A stretch of DNA of 18,241 nt from Solirubrobacterales bacterium (lineage in GTDB: Bacteria; Actinomycetota; Thermoleophilia; Solirubrobacterales; Solirubrobacteraceae), in NCBI GenBank assembly GCA_019240015.1, contig JAFAZB010000515.1:1-18241 (forward strand), read 5' to 3'. The first letter of the stretch is position 1, and every line of letters begins with the position of its first letter. The translations under genes and the position numbers were made by a program. The notes under the pieces are model-generated. The model saw nothing but the letters and a program-made list of their open reading frames with translations, ran no database searches and was not told the DNA's origin. Of this stretch, positions 1-6,280 are shown piece by piece.

Positions 1-671
1 TCGGCGTTGCCGACCGTGGTCGCGTAGCCGCCGGCTCGCAGCGGGCTGCGCTTCACGGACGCCCCGGCCCGCAGCAACATCCGCTCGGTGTGGTCGCGGC
101 TGGCGAACGGCTCGGTCACGGTGCTCCCGCCGGTGCACAGCGCCGCCAGCAACACGCACGACTTGACCTGGGCGCTCGCGACCGGAAGCGTGTACTCGAT
201 CCCGGTGAGGCTCGCGCCGCGCACGGTGAACGGCGGGAACCGCCCGTCGCGCGCGTCGATCCGCGCCCCCATCAGCTCCAGCGGCTCGGCGATCCGATCG
301 ACTGGCCGTCGCCTGATCGAGTCGTCACCATCGAGCGTGAAGCTCGAGCCTGCCTGAAAGGCGAGCCAGCCCGGCAGCAACCGCATCAGCGTGCCGGCGT
401 TGCCCACGTCGATCACCGAGTCGGGCTGCTGGGCATCGCGTAGCCCGCACCCCCGGATCAGCACCTCGCACCCGCGGACCTCGACGATCACCCCGAGCTC
501 GCGCAGCGCCGCGAGCGTCGAGCGGGTATCCGCGGCGTCGAGGTAGTTGGCCACGGCGACCGGCTCGGACGCCATCGCGGCGATGATCGCGGCTCGGTGG
601 GAGATCGACTTGTCGGGCGGGGGAGCGATTCGGCCACGTAATCGCGCGACTGGATCGAAGCGGACGTTCAC
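1..671 (-). CDS. aroA: 3-phosphoshikimate 1-carboxyvinyltransferase (EPSP synthase), N-terminal part
   Basis: This enzyme transfers the enolpyruvyl group of PEP to shikimate 3-phosphate, the sixth step of the shikimate pathway, in the cytosol. I translated it by hand from a GTG at 671. The frame is open to the left edge, so about 223 residues are visible and the C-terminal half is missing. Family motifs seen: PDKSISHRA at about 19-27 (Lys21 should bind phosphate/PEP), VGNAGTLMRLLPG at 89-101, RRRPVDR at 120-126 and SAQVKS at 166-171. SAQ-x-K-S and the RP-x-x-R-like segment resemble the class II group, often less glyphosate-sensitive, but assigning class from half a protein is tentative. The gene starts 31 bases after the tyrA stop and reads the same way, so it is probably in the aroF-tyrA-aroA transcript. 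No good Shine-Dalgarno or -10 is seen; the start lies in a repeat of the tyrA 3' end. Confidence 0.95.
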   Translation of the reverse strand, partial: MNVRFDPVARLRGRIAPPPDKSISHRAAIIAAMASEPVAVANYLDAADTRSTLAALRELGVIVEVRGCEVLIRGCGLRDAQQPDSVIDVGNAGTLMRLLPGWLAFQAGSSFTLDGDDSIRRRPVDRIAEPLELMGARIDARDGRFPPFTVRGASLTGIEYTLPVASAQVKSCVLLAALCTGGSTVTEPFASRDHTERMLLRAGASVKRSPLRAGGYATTVGNA

Positions 672-720
672 GCGCGGGCCACCGGCAAGCAGACCGCCCT
701 GCTCACGCGCGGGCGACCGG
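668..720. repeat. 18-bp imperfect direct repeat at the tyrA/aroA junction
   Basis: TCACGCGCGGGCCACCGG (668-685) recurs as TCACGCGCGGGCGACCGG (703-720), 17 of 18 identical, 35 bases apart. On the minus strand the first-transcribed copy encodes the last residues and the TGA stop of tyrA. In the second copy the same GCGTGA string, read in another frame, supplies the GTG start of aroA. A small tandem duplication is the simplest explanation; chance is possible in sequence this rich in GCGCG. Confidence 0.6.
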
Positions 721-1773
721 GAACCCGAGCCCCGCGACGAGCTCCTGCGCCCGCGCCGCCGCGTCTTCCCCCGCGATCCACAATGCCACCACGCCATCGC
801 TCATGTCAGCGGCCGGGTACAGCGCCATGTCCGTGATGTTGACGCCCGCCCGCCCCAGCTCGAGCGCCAGCTCCGCGATCACGCCCGGCCGGTTGGGGAC
901 CGAGGCGCGTAGCTCGAACAGCTGACCGCCGGCGAGCTCGGCCTCCAGCAGCCGTCGTCGATCGTCAGCCGCAGCGTCGTTCCAGGCCGCAATCCGGCGC
1001 TCGTCCGCGCTCGCGAGCGTGTCGCGGACCTCCGTCAGCCGCTCGATCGTGTGGTCGATCTCGGTGGCCAGCACGTCGCGGTTGGAGAGGTAGATGTCGG
1101 TCCAGATCGCGCTCGGGGCGCCGGCGACGCGGGCGGCGTCGCGGAAGCTTGGGCCGGTGGCCGGCAGCCGCTCGCCGCCGGCGGCGAGCGTCTGGGCGGC
1201 TTGGGAGACCAGCACGTTGGCGAGCACGTGGGGCAGGTGAGAGACCGCGGCCAGGATCGAGTCATGGGTATCTGGGTCGATCGCGGCCGGGCGCGCGCCG
1301 AGGTCGTGCAGCAGCCGGTACAGCCGCTCGTACAGTACCCCCGAAGTCTGGGCGGTGGGCGTCAGGTACCAGGTGGCGCGCTCGAACAGGTCGGCGCGGG
1401 CGTGCTGTACGCCCGCGGCCTCAGCCCCTGCGAGGGGGTGTCCGCCGACGAATCGCCCGTCGGCGTGAGCGGCGACGACCGCTCGCTTGGTGGACCCCAC
1501 GTCGGTGATCACGCATTCCCGCGGCGCCGCCGCCAGGGTCGCGCCGACGGTCTCGGTCAGCGAGCCGACCGGCACCGCGACGAACGCGACCTCGGCGCCG
1601 TCCACCGCCTCTGACAGCCCCGTGCAGGCGCGATCGATCGCACCTCGATCGAGCGCCAGCCGCATCGCCTGCGCCGACGCATCCCAGCCCACCACGCGAG
1701 CTCCCAGACGCTCGCGTGCGGCGAGCGCGATCGAGCCGCCGATCAGCCCGACCCCGACGACCGCGATCCTCAC
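703..1773 (-). CDS. tyrA: prephenate dehydrogenase with C-terminal ACT domain
   Basis: This enzyme oxidatively decarboxylates prephenate (or arogenate) with NAD(P)+ on the tyrosine branch, in the cytosol. The 356 residues begin with a Rossmann fold: GVGLIGGS at 7-14 and an acidic Asp31 after the second strand, which favours NAD+. Further family motifs are DVGSTK (91-96), GGHPLAGAEAAG (110-121), SHLPHV (178-183, with the likely catalytic histidine) and FRDAARVA (210-217). Residues about 285-356 (FELRASVPNRPGVIAELALE onward) form an ACT domain, the usual site of tyrosine feedback inhibition. The start is GTG, and its GTGA overlaps the aroF stop by 4 bases, indicating translational coupling. aroA follows after 31 bases. 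Prephenate versus arogenate preference cannot be read from the sequence. Confidence 0.96.
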   Translation of the reverse strand: MRIAVVGVGLIGGSIALAARERLGARVVGWDASAQAMRLALDRGAIDRACTGLSEAVDGAEVAFVAVPVGSLTETVGATLAAAPRECVITDVGSTKRAVVAAHADGRFVGGHPLAGAEAAGVQHARADLFERATWYLTPTAQTSGVLYERLYRLLHDLGARPAAIDPDTHDSILAAVSHLPHVLANVLVSQAAQTLAAGGERLPATGPSFRDAARVAGAPSAIWTDIYLSNRDVLATEIDHTIERLTEVRDTLASADERRIAAWNDAAADDRRRLLEAELAGGQLFELRASVPNRPGVIAELALELGRAGVNITDMALYPAADMSDGVVALWIAGEDAAARAQELVAGLGFPVARA

Positions 1774-2801
1774 ACGGCGACTGCCGACGTCGCCTTGCCC
1801 GCGATCGCAGCCACCGCCTGGACGCGCTCCGCATAGGCGGCAAACTCATCCGCCAGCAGGGCCTGGGCGCCGTCGCAGATCGCCTCCTCGGGACGGGGGT
1901 GGACCTCGACGATGATCCCGTCGGCACCGGCGGCGGCGGCCGCGAGCGACAGCGGCGTCACCAGGTCCCGGCGCCCCGCCGCGTGGCTGGGATCGACGAT
2001 CACCGGCAGGTGGCTGAGCTCCTTGAGCACCGGTACGGCGGTCAGGTCGAGCGTGAAGCGGTACGCGGTCTCGAACGTGCGGATCCCCCGCTCGCAGAGG
2101 ATCACCGCCTCGTTGCCCTCCTTGAGGATGTACTCGGCCGCCATCAGCAGCTCCTCGAGCGTCGAGGACAGCCCCCGCTTGAGCAGCGCGGGACGCCCGC
2201 ATCGGCCCACCTCCGAGAGCAACGAGTAGTTCTGCATGTTGCGCGCACCGATCTGGACCACATCCGCCACCTCGAGCACCGCCTCCAGATCGCGCGAATC
2301 CATCACCTCGGTGACCACTGGCAGCCCGGTCTCCCGCTTGGCCTCCGCGAGCAGCCGCAGCCCCTCCTGACCGAGCCCCTGGAACGCGTACGGGGAGGTC
2401 CGGGGCTTGTACGCGCCGCCCCGGAACAGCGCTGCGCCGGCGTCGCGGACCACCCGGGCGGTCTCGAGCGTCTGCTCGCGCGACTCGACCGTGCACGGCC
2501 CGGCGATCAAAGCGAAGTTCTCGCCGCCGATCTTGCGAGAGCCGATCTCGAGCACGGTCCGCCGGCCGTGCTTGAACTGGCTCGAGGCGAGCTTGTAGGG
2601 CTTCAGGATCGGCACTACGCGGTCGACGCCCGGCGTGCCTTCGAGCTCGAGCCGCGCGACGTGCTCGCGGTCGCCGATCGCGCCGATCACGGTGAGCTCC
2701 TCGCCGCGGCTGAGGTGGGTCCGGGCGCCGACGCTCTGTACTCGGTCGATGACGGCCTGGACCTCCTGCTCGGTGGCCGTCGGTTTCATCACGATCATCA
2801 T
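1770..2801 (-). CDS. aroF: 3-deoxy-7-phosphoheptulonate synthase (DAHP synthase), type I-beta
   Basis: This enzyme condenses PEP with erythrose 4-phosphate, the first committed step toward all aromatic amino acids. It has 343 residues. The N-terminal 70 or so (MMIVMKPTATEQEVQAVIDR onward) form the ferredoxin-like/ACT-like regulatory module typical of Thermotoga-type I-beta enzymes, where it mediates allosteric inhibition. The catalytic barrel carries IAGPCTVES (99-107, with the metal-binding Cys103), KPRTSPYAFQG (132-142), QIGARNMQN (173-181), DPSHAAGRRDL (260-270) and EVHPRPEEA (299-307). ATG ATG at 2801/2798 follows AAAGGA with a 7-base gap, one of the few convincing Shine-Dalgarno sites in the window. 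Upstream lies an aromatic-codon-rich leader with a terminator-like hairpin, so expression is probably controlled by attenuation. The gene overlaps tyrA by 4 bases. Confidence 0.97.
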   Translation of the reverse strand: MMIVMKPTATEQEVQAVIDRVQSVGARTHLSRGEELTVIGAIGDREHVARLELEGTPGVDRVVPILKPYKLASSQFKHGRRTVLEIGSRKIGGENFALIAGPCTVESREQTLETARVVRDAGAALFRGGAYKPRTSPYAFQGLGQEGLRLLAEAKRETGLPVVTEVMDSRDLEAVLEVADVVQIGARNMQNYSLLSEVGRCGRPALLKRGLSSTLEELLMAAEYILKEGNEAVILCERGIRTFETAYRFTLDLTAVPVLKELSHLPVIVDPSHAAGRRDLVTPLSLAAAAAGADGIIVEVHPRPEEAICDGAQALLADEFAAYAERVQAVAAIAGKATSAVAV

Positions 2802-2808
2802 CTGCTGG

Positions 2809-2814
2809 TCCTTT
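2809..2814 (-). promoter_or_regulatory. Shine-Dalgarno site of aroF
   Basis: AAAGGA on the minus strand lies 7 bases before the aroF ATG (2801). It matches anti-Shine-Dalgarno pairing and fixes the start at the first of two ATG codons. It stands out because most other starts here lack such a site. That fits an mRNA carrying a long 5' leader. Confidence 0.75.
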
Positions 2815-2822
2815 CTAAGCCT

Positions 2823-2879
2823 GGAAAATGTAGGGGAGGGCGGCAGCCCGCGTTGGGAATCTGGCGGCGCTCGCCCTCC
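2823..2879 (-). terminator. terminator-like hairpin of the aroF attenuator
   Basis: On the minus strand GGAGGGCG (2879-2872) pairs perfectly with CGCCCTCC (2842-2835). The stem continues inward with AGC/GCT and, past single- and two-base bulges, CCGC/GCGG, around a 12-base loop (CAGATTCCCAAC). That makes about 15 base pairs. It is followed by CCTACATTTTCC, a short four-T run. The hairpin ends about 20 bases before the aroF Shine-Dalgarno, where an attenuation terminator is expected. The T-tract is weak, as is common in GC-rich bacteria. Pairing was done by eye; no energy was computed. Confidence 0.65.
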
Positions 2880-2926
2880 GGGGGCCCGCTAGCGACAGCG
2901 AGCGCAGGGAAGCAGGGCCGAGCGCC
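2866..2926 (-). promoter_or_regulatory. alternative (antiterminator-like) pairings in the aroF leader
   Basis: Two upstream segments compete for the 5' arm of the terminator hairpin. GCGCTCGC (2905-2898) is an 8-base perfect complement of GCGAGCGC (2874-2867). GGCGCTCGGCCC (2926-2915, sharing one base with the leader stop codon) pairs over 11 positions with GGGCGAGCGCC (2876-2866), with one bulged G. Either pairing uses bases needed by the terminator stem, so they are mutually exclusive with it. This is the arrangement expected if the ribosome's position on the leader peptide selects the RNA fold. Which of the two acts as antiterminator is inference. Confidence 0.55.
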
Positions 2927-3012
2927 TAGCTAAATCGCCAGGCGTAGAAGCGCACGTAGGAGTAGCCGGGGAGACCGGAACGGCCAGCGACGCTGCGGCT
3001 ACCTGTGCACAT
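2926..3012 (-). CDS. aromatic-rich leader peptide of the aroF attenuator
   Basis: This is a 28-codon frame, ATG at 3012 to TAG at 2926, which I translated by hand. It opens MCTGSRSVAGRSG and ends GYSYVRFYAWRFS. The last twelve codons contain three Tyr, two Phe and one Trp, and the first sixteen contain no aromatic residue. Such clustering in a very short frame directly before DAHP synthase, followed by competing hairpins, is the hallmark of a ribosome-mediated attenuation leader. Stalling at uncharged Tyr, Phe or Trp tRNA would report shortage of any of the three pathway end products. There is no Shine-Dalgarno. A possible promoter (TTGGAA, 17 bases, TACAAA) ends 9 bases before the ATG, so the transcript may be leaderless. 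The peptide itself probably has no function. A chance frame cannot be excluded without comparison to relatives. Confidence 0.75.
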   Translation of the reverse strand: MCTGSRSVAGRSGLPGYSYVRFYAWRFS

Positions 3013-3013
3013 A

Positions 3014-3034
3014 CGCGTGGTTTTGTACCACACG
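3014..3034. repeat. inverted repeat over the leader promoter (possible operator)
   Basis: On the minus strand CGTGTGGT and ACCACGCG flank ACAAA: an 8-bp inverted repeat with one mismatch (a G-U pair in RNA) and a 5-base centre. It covers the proposed -10 element of the leader transcript and ends one base before the leader ATG. The position suits a repressor operator. Alternatively it is only a small RNA hairpin at the end of the upstream hisC transcript. No regulator is identified. Confidence 0.4.
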
Positions 3035-3050
3035 CCGCCGAGGCTTCCAA
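3022..3050 (-). promoter_or_regulatory. candidate promoter of the leader-aroF-tyrA-aroA unit
   Basis: Minus-strand TTGGAA (3050-3045) and TACAAA (3027-3022) each match four of six consensus bases and are separated by exactly 17 bases. Transcription would start at about 3012-3016, at or just before the leader ATG. The element lies in the gap after the hisC stop (3054), so aroF need not depend on readthrough from hisC. Confidence 0.45.
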
Positions 3051-3053
3051 GCG

Positions 3054-4136
3054 CTACAGCAACTCGCCCAGGGTCCTCACGAAGCGAGCGTTCTCCGCCG
3101 GCGTCCCGACCGTCACCCGCAGCGCACCTTCCCGACCCAGGGCCTCACCCGCCCGCACCAGCACGCCGCGCTCGGCGAGGCCGCGCACGAGCTCGGCTTC
3201 CACCACTCCCTCGGGCAGGGCCAGCCACACGAAGTTGGCGTCGGACTCGGCCACCCCCAGCCCCAGCTCGCTCAACCCGGCTTCCAGCTCGAGCCGCGCC
3301 GCGATCGTCTGGGTGACCCGGCGCTCGACCGCGTCCTGGTGCCGGAGCGCTTCGAGCGCGGCCGCCTGCGCGGCGACGTTCAGGTAGAAGGGCTGGCGTA
3401 CCTGGTCGACCGCGACCCGGAAGTCCTCCGAGCCGCACAGGGCATAACCGACCCGCAGCCCAGCCAAGGCGTAAACCTTCGAGAAGGTCCTCAGCAGCAC
3501 GAGGTTCGGCCAGCGGCGCAGCAGCTCCAGCGACGCGTAGGGGTCGCCGAGAGTCAGGGCAAACTCGCAGTAGGCCTCGTCGAGGATCACGCATACGTGC
3601 CGCGGCACCCGCTCCAGGAACCCCTCGACGGCATCGAGTGCGACCGCCGTCGAGGTGGGGTTGTTGGGATTGCAGATCAGCGCCAGCCGCGTCGCCACCG
3701 TGACCTCGGCGGCCATCGCGTCGAGGTCGTGGCGATCGTGCGCATCGAGCGCGACCTCGATCGCACGGGCGCCTGACGCCGCCGCAAGGTGCGGGTAGAC
3801 GCTGAACGCAGGCCATCCGTACACCAGCTCGGCGCCGGGCTCGAGCAACGCCTCCCCGGCCGCCAGCAGGATGTCGCACGAGCCGTGCCCGAGCGCGATC
3901 CGGCCCGGGGCAACCCCGTAGCGCTCCGACAGCGCACCGCGCAGCGCCGCGTAAGAGGGGTCCGGGTAGCGGTTGGTCGCGCCGAGTACCCGCTGCGCCG
4001 CCTGGACCACCTCGGGCAGCGGCGCGAAGCACGACTCGTTCGAGGCGAGCATCGCCACGTCCGGACCCAGCTCGTAGCCGGAGGCCAGTGGATAGGCGGG
4101 TATCCGTCGGATGCGCTGCGCGAACTCGATCGCCAT
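3054..4136 (-). CDS. hisC: histidinol-phosphate/aromatic aminotransferase (class I/II, PLP)
   Basis: This is a PLP-dependent aminotransferase of the HisC family, 360 residues from ATG 4136. An upstream in-frame start at 4214 would lie inside aroH and add 26 residues of unlikely composition, so I rejected it. Motifs: ASNES (31-35), GHGSCDILL (83-91), CNPNNPTS (155-162), DEAYCEF (186-192, Asp186 to the PLP nitrogen) and the Schiff-base segment FSKVYALAGLRVGYA (218-232, Lys220). HisC makes histidinol phosphate, but many homologues also transaminate prephenate, phenylpyruvate or hydroxyphenylpyruvate. Placement between chorismate mutase and aroF-tyrA makes a role in Phe/Tyr synthesis likely. The start is 4 bases after the aroH stop, so the two are co-transcribed or coupled; CACAAT six bases before the ATG may be a weak extra -10. 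Confidence 0.92.
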   Translation of the reverse strand: MAIEFAQRIRRIPAYPLASGYELGPDVAMLASNESCFAPLPEVVQAAQRVLGATNRYPDPSYAALRGALSERYGVAPGRIALGHGSCDILLAAGEALLEPGAELVYGWPAFSVYPHLAAASGARAIEVALDAHDRHDLDAMAAEVTVATRLALICNPNNPTSTAVALDAVEGFLERVPRHVCVILDEAYCEFALTLGDPYASLELLRRWPNLVLLRTFSKVYALAGLRVGYALCGSEDFRVAVDQVRQPFYLNVAAQAAALEALRHQDAVERRVTQTIAARLELEAGLSELGLGVAESDANFVWLALPEGVVEAELVRGLAERGVLVRAGEALGREGALRVTVGTPAENARFVRTLGELL

Positions 4137-4140
4137 CGGC

Positions 4141-4506
4141 CTATTGTGCCGAGTCGAGGTCCGAGCGCAGCGAGCGCGCGTCGCCCAGGTAGACGTGTTG
4201 GGGCTGGTGCTCATCGCCGGCGTAGTAGTGGACCAGCGCGCGGATCACGCGCGGCAGCGAGCCTGGTACCTGCACCTCCCGTGCGCACAGCAGCGGCACG
4301 CGGTCCAAGCCCAGCGCCCGCGCCGCGACCGCCGGGAACTCCGCGTCGAGATCGTCGGTCAGGGTGAAGATACAGCTGACGATCGACTCGGCGCGCAGCG
4401 CGTTGCGCTCCATCAGCTCGCGGACCAGGCGGTCCGTCGCCGCGAGGATCGCGTCCGCTTCGTTTACCTCGACGCTATTAGCGCCACGGAGCGCGAACAG
4501 CCGCAT
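4141..4506 (-). CDS. aroH: chorismate mutase, AroH type
   Basis: This enzyme rearranges chorismate to prephenate, the branch point to Phe and Tyr. It is the monofunctional, trimeric Bacillus-type (AroH) fold. The 121 residues from ATG 4506 match the family length; an upstream in-frame start at 4542 would add 12 residues before the conserved MRLFALRGAN start and is unlikely. By alignment with the Bacillus enzyme from memory, the active-site residues are Arg7 (LRGAN), Cys74 and Glu77 (LCAREVQV), Arg89 (RVIRAL) and Tyr106 (QHVYLGDA), and the C-terminal LRSDL is present. The 5' end overlaps the preceding membrane-protein gene by 29 bases, and hisC follows 4 bases downstream. There is no fused dehydratase or dehydrogenase domain. 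I see no good Shine-Dalgarno. Confidence 0.94.
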   Translation of the reverse strand: MRLFALRGANSVEVNEADAILAATDRLVRELMERNALRAESIVSCIFTLTDDLDAEFPAVAARALGLDRVPLLCAREVQVPGSLPRVIRALVHYYAGDEHQPQHVYLGDARSLRSDLDSAQ

Positions 4507-6238
4507 GGAGCGGTGATTCTGCCAGAGGTCCGTACGGGGCACCGGGCGCGTCGAGCTCGTACACGCTCGAGCAGCCGAACTGGTGGATCGACAGGATCAA
4601 CGGCGCGAGCATCGCGCTCATGTGCGGCGGGGACTGGCAGTCGGTGAGGATGAAGCGGGCGCCGGTCTGCTGCACGAAGTAGCGCGCCACCGCGGGCAGC
4701 AGGTTCCCGTCGAACAGCTGTTGGACGATCTGAGCCCGTGGAGTGCAGCGCGGCTCGGACCACAGGCAATTGCCGACGAACGTCCGCCGGCCCGTGCGAG
4801 CCGGCACCACCGAGCCGAGATAGAAGCGGGTCAGCACGCCGCCGCGCTCGCGGTTCTTGCTCAGGTACTGGAGCGCGGCGCGCTCGTCGCGGGTGATGAA
4901 GTTCGGGTTGCCGGCGGTCGGGCCCATGAACTCGTGCGCCACGCTCAGCTCGTACACGGTGGCCGGGACGGTCGCCGCGGCCACGGCCAGTACGCCGAGC
5001 AGCTGCGAGCGCGGCAGCCGCCGCCAGCCTGCCTGCTTGAGCCCGCTCACCGCCAGCACCGCGAGCGGGACGGTGATCCCCTCGAACGCGTGCAGCGGCG
5101 TCGCGCTCAGCTCCGAGGCCGACAGCAGATACACCACCAGCGCCGCGATCGGCCAGACGCGCGTGGCGATCGCCAGGAATCCCTTCGCGCGGACCCGATA
5201 TCCGAGCGCCGCCGGGATCGCGAGCGGCGCGATCGCCAGCAGGACCGTCCAGAACGAGAAGTTGTGCCGGCTGGCCTCCCGCGCCAGCCCCCAGGAGACG
5301 TCGAGGCGCCCGAGCAACCCGTAGTAGATCAGCGGCACCGCGGTGGCGCCGACGGTCAGTGCCAGCAGCTTGAGTCGGCGGCGCGCCCGCGGATCGAGGT
5401 CCCGCCATCGCGGGGTCCCGCGCCAGCCGGTGCCACCGAGCCTCGCTCCTCGCCACGCCCCGAGTCGCCGCCCCGCGCGCCCGGACCGCAGCCCCGAGGC
5501 GGCGAGCTCGGTCAGCACCAGCGTCACGATCAGCACCTCCCCCTGCCAGGGATGCAGCGAGCTCGCCAGCGCGCCGAGCACCGCGGGCAGCGCCGGGATC
5601 GCCGCGCGAGCGCCCTCGCCCCGCGCCCGTGCGTAGGAGAGCAGCGAGGCGAGCATCGCCGCCAGCGCCAGCAGGCCGAATGGGTACCCCCACGAGAGAA
5701 AGCCGGGGAACAGGTCGCCGACCACCCCGAACTGTCCGTAGACGATGCTGAACGAGCCGAAGAACAACCCCAGTGCGAGCGCCGCGTGGCGTTGAGAGCG
5801 GCCCTCGAGGGTCCGGTAGGCGAACGCGCGGACCGCGCAGAAGGTGCCGAGCACGGCGACCGGCTTCCACAGCAGCAGCGATAGCCACGGCGCCACACCG
5901 AGCGCCGAGATCAGGCCCGAGATCACGACCGCGGGCTGGAAGTAATCCGCCGGAGTGGGCCGCAGGACGAACAGGTTGGAGGCCAGCAGATGATGCGAGG
6001 CGTCGCGGATCCAGGCCAGATACTGGAGCTGGTCGATCACGAAGAAGCCGTCGGTGCCGGTCCACACCAGCCCGTGCGCGACCACCTGCCACAGGTCCAG
6101 CGCCAGCACCCAGACGGAGACCGCGGCGAACGCCGCCAGCACTGCCAGCTCGACCGGATCGATCCTTCGGCGGCTCGACGCCAGCGTCACCTGGGCGCCG
6201 CCGGGAGTGGACGCCGCGACCGCGTATTCGACCCGCAT
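4478..6238 (-). CDS. large polytopic membrane protein, GT-C glycosyltransferase-like
   Basis: The 586 residues contain roughly ten or more hydrophobic segments, the first at about 29-49. An extracytoplasmic first loop carries GTDGFFVIDQLQYLAWIRDA (61-80), whose acidic residue sits where GT-C enzymes place their catalytic Asp. HPWQGE (229-234) lies in a later loop. Residues about 250-280 form a cytoplasmic loop very rich in Arg and Gly (RAGRRLGAWRGARLGG and on). From about 435 to the end is a soluble domain with ARYFVQQTGARFILTDC, common in uncharacterised GT-C-like proteins. It probably transfers a sugar from a polyprenyl-phosphate donor outside the membrane, but the substrate is unknown. It starts at ATG 6238 with TAGCGT seven bases upstream, a likely leaderless promoter. 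The 3' end overlaps aroH by 29 bases, so aroH and hisC may be transcribed from here. Confidence 0.8.
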   Translation of the reverse strand: MRVEYAVAASTPGGAQVTLASSRRRIDPVELAVLAAFAAVSVWVLALDLWQVVAHGLVWTGTDGFFVIDQLQYLAWIRDASHHLLASNLFVLRPTPADYFQPAVVISGLISALGVAPWLSLLLWKPVAVLGTFCAVRAFAYRTLEGRSQRHAALALGLFFGSFSIVYGQFGVVGDLFPGFLSWGYPFGLLALAAMLASLLSYARARGEGARAAIPALPAVLGALASSLHPWQGEVLIVTLVLTELAASGLRSGRAGRRLGAWRGARLGGTGWRGTPRWRDLDPRARRRLKLLALTVGATAVPLIYYGLLGRLDVSWGLAREASRHNFSFWTVLLAIAPLAIPAALGYRVRAKGFLAIATRVWPIAALVVYLLSASELSATPLHAFEGITVPLAVLAVSGLKQAGWRRLPRSQLLGVLAVAAATVPATVYELSVAHEFMGPTAGNPNFITRDERAALQYLSKNRERGGVLTRFYLGSVVPARTGRRTFVGNCLWSEPRCTPRAQIVQQLFDGNLLPAVARYFVQQTGARFILTDCQSPPHMSAMLAPLILSIHQFGCSSVYELDAPGAPYGPLAESPLHAAVRAPWR

Positions 6239-6245
6239 TAACGCG

Positions 6246-6251
6246 ACGCTA
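6246..6251 (-). promoter_or_regulatory. candidate -10 element (leaderless) for the 586-aa membrane protein
   Basis: Minus-strand TAGCGT lies 7 bases before the ATG at 6238, fitting the TANNNT pattern of leaderless actinobacterial transcripts. It sits in the 42-base gap after the preceding GT-C gene. No -35 is recognisable. Confidence 0.45.
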
Positions 6252-6280
6252 ACAGTCCGGGCCGACTGGTTGCGGTCCGG

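Noticed and set aside
2802..3053. T-box riboswitch upstream of aroF
   Set aside because: I found no conserved T-box sequence pairing with a tRNA acceptor end (AGGGTGGNACCGCG-like). The peptide-based attenuator explains the region better.
4137..4214. Longer hisC start at 4214 (26 extra residues)
   Set aside because: The extension lies inside aroH, is Arg/Thr/Ser-rich and precedes the usual family start MAIEFAQRIRRIPAY.
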